Shown in pieces: positions 58,689 through 64,000 of a DNA stretch of 64,000 nucleotides. The stretch spans positions 62,001 through 126,000 of the forward strand of contig JAGAXW010000003.1 of assembly GCA_017847725.1 (NCBI GenBank), written 5' to 3'. The stretch is from Prevotella sp. (GTDB lineage Bacteria > Bacteroidota > Bacteroidia > Bacteroidales > Bacteroidaceae). The position numbers were made by a program, and so were the translations under genes. How positions within the stretch are numbered: position 1 is the first letter of the stretch; each line of letters begins with the position of its first letter. The notes under the pieces are model-generated. The model was given only the letters and a program-made list of their open reading frames with translations, was not told where the DNA came from and made no database searches.

Positions 58689-58810
58689 ATACGTATTCGA
58701 TATTTATTTTCTTGAATATTAAGATTTGTTTTTTCGACTTATTTTCCTGCAAATTTAACAAATATAATCGGAATAAAAAAGAGATTTTTTAAATTTTAGG
58801 GACTCTTTTA

Positions 58811-58843
58811 TTTGTTCGTTTCATAAAAAAAACTTAATTTTGC
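58811..58843 (+). promoter_or_regulatory. Promoter of the HU-CCDC81/SPOR gene
   Basis: TTTG at 58811-58814, 20-base gap, TAATTTTGC at 58835-58843. The ATG follows only four bases later, predicting a leaderless mRNA. Confidence 0.65.
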
Positions 58844-58847
58844 ACCG

Positions 58848-59963
58848 ATGATTGCATTAAATCGACATATTGAAGCTCTACTTTTGGAGAACGAATGTGT
58901 GATAGTCCCTGATTTTGGTGGATTTATGACGCATCACGTCAACTCGCGCTATGACGACGCCGACCACTCCTTCCTCCCTCCGCTCCGCACACTGGGATTT
59001 AATCCGCAGTTGCGCATGAACGACTCCGTACTGGTACAGTCGTACGTGGAGGCCTATGACATCAGCTATCCTGAAGCCCTGCGCAAAATTGAGCAAGAGG
59101 TGGAGGAACTGAAACTGCAGTTGGCAGAAAACGGCAGCTACGAGTTGGAGAACCTTGGCCTGCTCACCGTCAACCAGGAAGGCAACTATCTGTTTACGCC
59201 CACCGAAGCCGGTGTATTATCGCCAGAATACTACGGTCTGGGCTCCTTCTTCTTCAAAGAGCTCAAGGACAAGGCCACGGAGGAGGTGCAGCCGACTGCC
59301 GACATCAAGGTCAGTACGACGGAAGAGGCCTCTCCCACCCAGCCCGCACTGCTGGAGTTTACCGACTCTGACAGTAACGAGGCCGTATCTATCAAGATGT
59401 CGTGGATTCGCAATACCGTGGCTGTTGCGGCAGCCGTCATCGCCTTCTTCCTCATCTCTACCCCCATCACCAACAGCAACTTGGGCAACCAGAGCATGAG
59501 CGACATCCAGAACAAGCTACTGTTTAAGATACTGCCGAAAGACACCAACAGGATTCCGGCAGACTCGTTTGCAACCGACAAGCAGGAAGAGGAAGCCGAC
59601 GCTGTCGCAGCGGACGACAACACGGAGGCCGAGCCAACGGAAGAGTATGCCAGCACTGACGCCAAGCCGGCTGAAGAGCCCGCCAGCGAGGAGCCGACAG
59701 AGGATGCAAAACCCACAGAACCGACTTTTAATTATTGTATTGTTCTGGCCAGTCAGGTAAAGGAGAGCAATGCACGGATTTTTGTTAATCAGCTTCATCA
59801 GAAAGGATATGCTGACGCCAAAGTCTATACCCACAACAAGATTGTCCGCGTCATCTGCGGCGAATACGCTACTGAGGCCGAGGCATACAGCAGGCTGAAC
59901 GCCCTCAACGGCAAGGACGGCTTTGAAGACGCATGGGTATACAAGAAGAAATCCGGTATCTGA
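58848..59963 (+). CDS. HU-CCDC81/SPOR domain membrane protein
   Basis: A 371-residue protein. Residues 1-130 carry two HU-CCDC81-type subdomains (ECVIVPDFGGFMTHHV and YELENLGLLTVNQEGNYLF). One membrane helix lies at about 188-205. An acidic, repetitive linker (about 235-290) leads to a C-terminal SPOR domain (FNYCIVLASQVKESNARIFV to AWVYKK) that binds denuded peptidoglycan at division sites. Topology would put the HU-like part inside and the SPOR domain outside. These proteins occur across Bacteroidota. The FHA gene follows on the same strand after 25 bases. Confidence 0.88.
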   Translation: MIALNRHIEALLLENECVIVPDFGGFMTHHVNSRYDDADHSFLPPLRTLGFNPQLRMNDSVLVQSYVEAYDISYPEALRKIEQEVEELKLQLAENGSYELENLGLLTVNQEGNYLFTPTEAGVLSPEYYGLGSFFFKELKDKATEEVQPTADIKVSTTEEASPTQPALLEFTDSDSNEAVSIKMSWIRNTVAVAAAVIAFFLISTPITNSNLGNQSMSDIQNKLLFKILPKDTNRIPADSFATDKQEEEADAVAADDNTEAEPTEEYASTDAKPAEEPASEEPTEDAKPTEPTFNYCIVLASQVKESNARIFVNQLHQKGYADAKVYTHNKIVRVICGEYATEAEAYSRLNALNGKDGFEDAWVYKKKSGI

Positions 59964-59988
59964 AATTTTGTTGAAGTAAAGGAAGCTT

Positions 59989-60513
59989 ATGAAGCGTGTA
60001 AGATGCCCTAAATGCGACAACTATATCACGTTTGACGAGACGCAGTATGCGGCTGGTCAGTCACTGGTGTTCAAGTGCGACGTCTGCGGTCGCGAATTCG
60101 GCATCCGCATTGGCGTCTCCAAGCTGCGCAACATGCAGAAAGACGACCATCCCGACGAACAGGAGAATGCCGGGGGCTGCGGTTCCATCGTAGTGATTGA
60201 GAATGTCTTCCACTACAAGCAGGTCGTTCCCCTGCACATGGGCGACAACGTCATCGGACGCTACCAGAAAGGCAACCGCGCCAACTGTACCTTCGAAACC
60301 GTCGACCCCAGTGTCGACCTCAACCACTGTACCATCAACGTCAGCCGTGACAAGCGCGGCAACCTGCGCTATACCCTCTCCGATAATAACAGCAACACGG
60401 GCACCTTTGTTGACAACGTCGAACTAAGGCCCCGTGAGCGCCGCATTATTGAGGACGGAACACTATTCACCCTTGGTGCCACCAGTATTCTGTTGCGCAC
60501 CAAGGGTGAATAG
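59989..60513 (+). CDS. Zinc-ribbon/FHA domain protein
   Basis: A 174-residue cytoplasmic protein. The N-terminus holds a CPKC...CDVC zinc ribbon (residues 6-35). Residues about 75-170 form a forkhead-associated domain: NVIGRYQKGNRANCTF, then SVDLNHCTINVSRD in place of the usual SxxH, and SNTGTFVDN. FHA domains bind phosphothreonine peptides, so a kinase substrate or division partner is likely. Co-transcribed with the SPOR protein. Confidence 0.88.
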   Translation: MKRVRCPKCDNYITFDETQYAAGQSLVFKCDVCGREFGIRIGVSKLRNMQKDDHPDEQENAGGCGSIVVIENVFHYKQVVPLHMGDNVIGRYQKGNRANCTFETVDPSVDLNHCTINVSRDKRGNLRYTLSDNNSNTGTFVDNVELRPRERRIIEDGTLFTLGATSILLRTKGE

Positions 60514-60518
60514 GTTGT

Positions 60519-62351
60519 TTAGATATTTACCAGGAACGACAGTCCCATGGTGAAATAATGCATATTCTTCTTCAGTTTATACTCTCTGACCGACAATCCC
60601 TGATTGTCACCATAGTCTGCAGCAAAATCCATTAGGTAGTTTGCTCCCGGTGTCAAGCCGTTTTGGGTGAAGTGGAAGGGGTCATACTTGGCTGTGTAGT
60701 TCTTTCTGGTGTAGTCGTAGTCGAAGTACAGGCGCCACGAGAAGTTCGACTTGTACTTGTAGGTCAGCGACAGGCCCGTACCAAACGAGGTCGACGTCTC
60801 TGAGCCCACGGTCAGGTAGTCCCAGTCGTCAGTCCACTGCTCACCAGTGTTGGTGGGATACTCCAGGCTGGTCAGGTTTGCGCTGGGATTTCCATTCACC
60901 GTATTGTCGATGGCGAGTTGGTACTTGATATCCTTCTTGTTACCCTCTGCATGACCGTCGATATCGAGCTCCTGAGTGAACGAGCGACCAATCAGCGCCT
61001 TGCTGCCCAGGGCGAAATGCTTGCTCAGCGGCAAATTGAAGTAAAGACCCACACTACCCGTAAACTCCGTGATATGGTCGCTCTTCACCGTACCGTAGAT
61101 ATTGGTGACAGGGGCGTTGCTCATGTTGGGGGTTTCCGTACCGAGGTCATATCCCACCTTTTTCATATAGATGGTCCAGTCCTGATCGTATTGTGCTTCG
61201 GGAGTGGCAGCAGCGGGATACTGGTCTGGGAAGTGTTTCTTATACATTTCCATCATGCCCTCCCAAGCGTCGTAGTCTTCCACGGCGACATACTTGGCAA
61301 AGTCTCCGAAGTCCTTGGCCGACATGGCTCTCACTCTCAGACGGCCACCCACACCGATATATTTATTAAAGAAGTAGGCACCTTCCGCATCTACCACCGT
61401 AGCGGCACGGAACTTGATGTTCATCGACTCGTCGCCATCGCTGAAATCAAGATCCTTGCTGCCAAGGCCAAGACCCATGGAGACGCTGAAGAACGTTGGT
61501 TTCTCGCTGTTGAACTCGAGGTCGTTGCGCAGCAGGCCTTTCTCCTTGAAGAGCAGGTCGCCAAGGGCATAACCCAGCTCACCGGCCAGGATACCGATAC
61601 CGGCACCCGACATTACGTCGCTCACCCAGTGGCGGTTGTTCAGCACGCGCATCACACCCGTAGCCGTTGCCACGCCATAGCCAGCCACCGAGAACCACGG
61701 CGAACGCGTCAGACCATACTCCTTATGCAGGATGGTAGCACCGGCAAAGGCCGTAGCCGTATGGCCTGAGGGCCATGAGTTGGCCGACGATCCGTCAGGA
61801 CGCATCTCCTTGGCCGAGTTCTTAATCACGTTGACCGTGAGGGCCATCAGTCCGTAGGACATACCGGCACTGGCCAGCAGGCGGGGCCAGTCGCTACGGC
61901 CTTCATAGCCGGCCAGCTTCAAGCCCACCACGGCTGCCGGACCGAAGAACTGTGTATAGTCATCGATGCCGGTCTTGAAGTCTGTCAGCAGCTGGGTATT
62001 CTTCTTGCCGCCCTGTTCTGCCTTCTGATTGACGCGGAACATGGCCTTGTCGCCTTTCAGGGCCAAACCGGCCACGAACAGGGGAATGCCCACGAACGTC
62101 ATGTCGTCCAAGAACTTATAGGCTTTGACACCTGGGGCAGTCTTCGACTTGAAGAAGTCGAAGTCCATCTTGTGGTTGGCCTCAGGCACCTTTAAGTCAT
62201 AGTTGGCAGCCGGTTGCTCTGTCGGGAGCACCAGTTCCGCCTTCATCTCAGGCTCTTCCAGCGTGAGAGCCTTCATCTCCCGGTAGTTGTCGGCACTGAC
62301 CTGAATAGCCAGAGCAGCAACAACAATAGTTAAAATCTGTCGTATCATCAT
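60519..62351 (-). CDS. PAP2 phosphatase fused to a C-terminal outer-membrane barrel-like region
   Basis: A 610-residue exported protein (start 62351, or the next codon) with a signal peptide ending VSA. Residues about 130-270 hold a PAP2 acid phosphatase domain with all three motifs: KEMRP, PSGHTATAF and NNRHWVSDVMSG. The remaining 330 residues alternate in strand-like fashion and end MGLSFLVNI, so I read them as an outer-membrane barrel or barrel-like domain. The enzyme would remove phosphate from lipids such as phosphatidate, undecaprenyl-PP or lipid A, possibly at the outer membrane. It is monocistronic. Confidence 0.85.
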   Translation of the reverse strand: MMIRQILTIVVAALAIQVSADNYREMKALTLEEPEMKAELVLPTEQPAANYDLKVPEANHKMDFDFFKSKTAPGVKAYKFLDDMTFVGIPLFVAGLALKGDKAMFRVNQKAEQGGKKNTQLLTDFKTGIDDYTQFFGPAAVVGLKLAGYEGRSDWPRLLASAGMSYGLMALTVNVIKNSAKEMRPDGSSANSWPSGHTATAFAGATILHKEYGLTRSPWFSVAGYGVATATGVMRVLNNRHWVSDVMSGAGIGILAGELGYALGDLLFKEKGLLRNDLEFNSEKPTFFSVSMGLGLGSKDLDFSDGDESMNIKFRAATVVDAEGAYFFNKYIGVGGRLRVRAMSAKDFGDFAKYVAVEDYDAWEGMMEMYKKHFPDQYPAAATPEAQYDQDWTIYMKKVGYDLGTETPNMSNAPVTNIYGTVKSDHITEFTGSVGLYFNLPLSKHFALGSKALIGRSFTQELDIDGHAEGNKKDIKYQLAIDNTVNGNPSANLTSLEYPTNTGEQWTDDWDYLTVGSETSTSFGTGLSLTYKYKSNFSWRLYFDYDYTRKNYTAKYDPFHFTQNGLTPGANYLMDFAADYGDNQGLSVREYKLKKNMHYFTMGLSFLVNI

Positions 62352-62394
62352 TTTATGTATTATAAATAGTTTCAAGAGTGTGTAGAAAACTTGT

Positions 62395-62426
62395 GCAAAG
62401 TTACGGAAAATCGAGAGCAAAACAAA
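62395..62426 (-). promoter_or_regulatory. Promoter of the PAP2 gene
   Basis: Minus-strand TTTG at 62426-62423, 19-base gap, TAACTTTGC at 62403-62395. A second TAACTTTGC lies further up at 62486-62478 with the TGCGTTAATCTTCC block 31 bases beyond it. Confidence 0.65.
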
Positions 62427-62816
62427 GAAACTTGTTTCTTTTTTTGCCGAGATGGAGTAAGTTCGCCATCTTTGATGGCAAAGTTACGAAAAAAGCTTGT
62501 AAATAGAAAGCGATTTTGGAAGATTAACGCAATTCAGCCTGAAATAAAGGCAAAGAGGGGAAGAATGAAGAAGTTCAATTTGGGTCAAATAGCAAATTGG
62601 GGAGGATTGGTGAAGGAGTTAGGTTGCCAAATCGTAACCCAAAATTAGGGTTCTGATGCAGGTTAATCGACTAAGCAAATCGGGGCAGAATGACATACCT
62701 TTCACCGTCCGTTCACTTCCCGTTTCTTATTCCGCAAACTGCTACATTTTGCATAGCGATGGATGCCAAAAGAAATAGTAGTTTTGCAGCCAGAATTAAA
62801 AAACGGAGTAAGAAAC
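62427..62816. other. Intergenic stretch before the recombinase
   Basis: No convincing gene. It holds the second minus-strand -7 element (62486-62478), the GGAAGATTAACGCA block at 62518-62531 and a GCCATC/GATGGC hairpin near 62466-62479. GGAGTAAG at 62805-62812 may be the ribosome binding site of the recombinase gene. Confidence 0.45.
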
Positions 62817-64000
62817 ATGAGAAGTACTTTTAACATTCTGTTCTATGTGAACAAGAGTAAGGAGAAGAACGGTGTGGTGCCTGTGATGGGCAGGGTTACG
62901 ATTAACGGGACTCAGTCGCAGTTCAGTTGTAAGAAGACGATTCCGCTTGAGATGTGGGACGTGAAAGGCAATTGTGCCAAAGGCCGTAGCAAGGAGGCGT
63001 TGCAGATTAACCGCGAACTTGATAATATCAAGGCGCAGATTATCAAGCACTATCAGCACCTGTCGGATCGCGAGGCTTTCGTAACGGCAGAGATGGTACG
63101 CAACTCTTATCAGGGATTTGGGAGCGAGTACGAGACCTTGCTGAGTGCATTTGACAAGGACATTGGCAATCAGAAGAAACGAGTGGGCAAGGATAGGGCG
63201 GCAAGCACTCTTTGGGCTATGGAACGTTCAAGAAAGGATGTGGCAGAGTTCATTCTGTCACACTACCGTCGTACTTGCTGGAACTGACGCCAGAATTCAT
63301 CAAGGACTTTGCCGCCTACCTAAGCACTGACCGAGGACTTGCCAATGGAACTATCTGGCAGCGTTGTATGTGGTTGAAAGGTGTTGTATTGAGAGCGCAT
63401 TACAACGGAAAGATTCCCCGTAACCCGTTCGCACAGTTCTTGCCTTGCAAGCGACAAAGTCGATTACCACATCAGCCCGAATTGCAAGGAAAGGGAGTTC
63501 CTAACCGAAGAAGAGTTGAAGACAGTCGTAACGCACGAGTTCGAGGATGCAAATCTCGCCTTCGTCCGTGACATCTTCGTCTTTGTGTGCTTCACCGCCC
63601 TCTCGTTCATTGACGTGAAGAACCTGACAACTGACAACATTGTGGACATCAATGGCGACAAGTGGATCATCAGCAAGCGTCACAAAACCAACATCCCCTT
63701 TCAGGTGAAACTGATGGACGTACCCTTGCAGATTATCGACCGCTACAAGCACCTACAGGAAGACAAACTGGTGTTCGGCAAGATGAACTACTGGTCAATG
63801 TGCAAGAAGCTGAAAACAGTGATGACCGCCTGTGGCATTGAGAAATCCATATCCTACCACTGTAGACGGCACTCGTTCGCTACGTTGGCGTTTTCAAAGG
63901 GTATGCCCATCGAGAGTGTGAGTCGTGTATTAGGACACACGAACATCGTCACGACACAGATTTATGCAAAAAACACATCGCAGAAATTGAATGCAGACCT
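62817..64000 (+). pseudogene. Tyrosine recombinase (integrase) with two frameshifts, runs off the window
   Basis: Bacteroidota-type integrase. From ATG at 62817 the frame reads MRSTFNILFYVNKSKEKNG, the usual N-terminal arm-binding and core-binding region, and stops at 63287. The homologous sequence continues in another frame as LLELTPEFIKDFAAYLSTDR to NPFAQF (to about 63440) and then in a third frame from about 63441 as SDKVDYHISPNCKEREFLTE to the window end. The catalytic part keeps HCRRHSFATL, VLGHTNIVTTQIYAK with the tyrosine. Two single-base indels therefore break the gene. It probably marks an integrated element that lies beyond 64,000. Confidence 0.8.

Noticed and set aside
1-64000. CRISPR array
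   Set aside because: No regularly spaced repeats of 25-40 bases with unique spacers; the only array is the 9-mer set at 18.4 kb.

Overview
The window is a chromosomal segment from a member of the Bacteroidota, most likely a Prevotellaceae bacterium (Prevotella/Segatella type). This is an inference from gene families (fused FeoA-FeoB, DUF3256, DUF5686 and DUF4296 proteins, a cysteine-free DksA-like protein, an HU-CCDC81/SPOR protein) and from about fifteen promoters of the Bacteroidota form TTTG - about 20 bases - TAnnTTTGC. Gene density is high and most genes sit in tight operons with ATGA-type overlaps.

Layout. 1-5.8 kb: core genes (end of an iron alcohol dehydrogenase, a TRIC-like channel, rarA, a hypothetical acidic protein, the sodium/proton pyrophosphatase hppA) and tRNA-Lys. 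6.0-19.0 kb: a defence island between tRNA-Lys and feoAB. It holds a YeeABC-like modification/helicase/GIY-YIG system whose GIY-YIG part is split into two overlapping genes, a PIN-type toxin-antitoxin pair inserted on the opposite strand between methylase and helicase, a strongly palindromic 126-base element, an HTH gene broken by an amber codon, a small XRE regulator, a GmrSD-like (DUF262/DUF1524) endonuclease, an AlbA_2/RecG-like ATPase protein, a short repeat array, a frameshifted mobilisation-gene remnant and a 176-base inverted-repeat element. 19.0-27.9 kb: feoAB, mtgA, an OmpA-like lipoprotein, proS, a FadL-like porin, a Tyr/Trp/Gly-rich secreted protein and prmA.

27.9-39.5 kb: one long minus-strand operon. 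An AraC-type regulator is followed by a GNAT-like protein, a ketosynthase, an acyl carrier protein, a hotdog dehydratase, an MMPL exporter, a CrtI-like FAD oxidoreductase, a ketoreductase, a LolA-like protein and a DUF5686 outer-membrane protein. It resembles a reduced aryl-polyene/flexirubin-type pathway without the usual ligase and ammonia-lyase, and its product is unknown. 39.8-46.3 kb: nth, an envelope operon (L,D-transpeptidase, ECF sigma factor, anti-sigma-like protein, Spy-like protein), rnz, mazG and tRNA-Arg. 46.4-47.4 kb: a complete cobalamin riboswitch on the minus strand that ends in its own terminator with no recognisable gene behind it, then about 700 bases with palindromes and short repeats. 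47.5-62.4 kb: rplU-rpmA, a DUF3256 protein, paaK, rsmE, a nucleoside permease, DUF4296 lipoprotein, lspA, the DksA-like gene, ileS, a nitrilase, the SPOR and FHA proteins, and a PAP2 phosphatase fused to a barrel-like domain. From 62.8 kb to the end lies a frameshifted tyrosine recombinase, probably the edge of another mobile element.

The most promising uncommon items are the orphan B12 riboswitch, the AraC-led acyl-chain operon and the split YeeABC-like system with its nested toxin-antitoxin pair.
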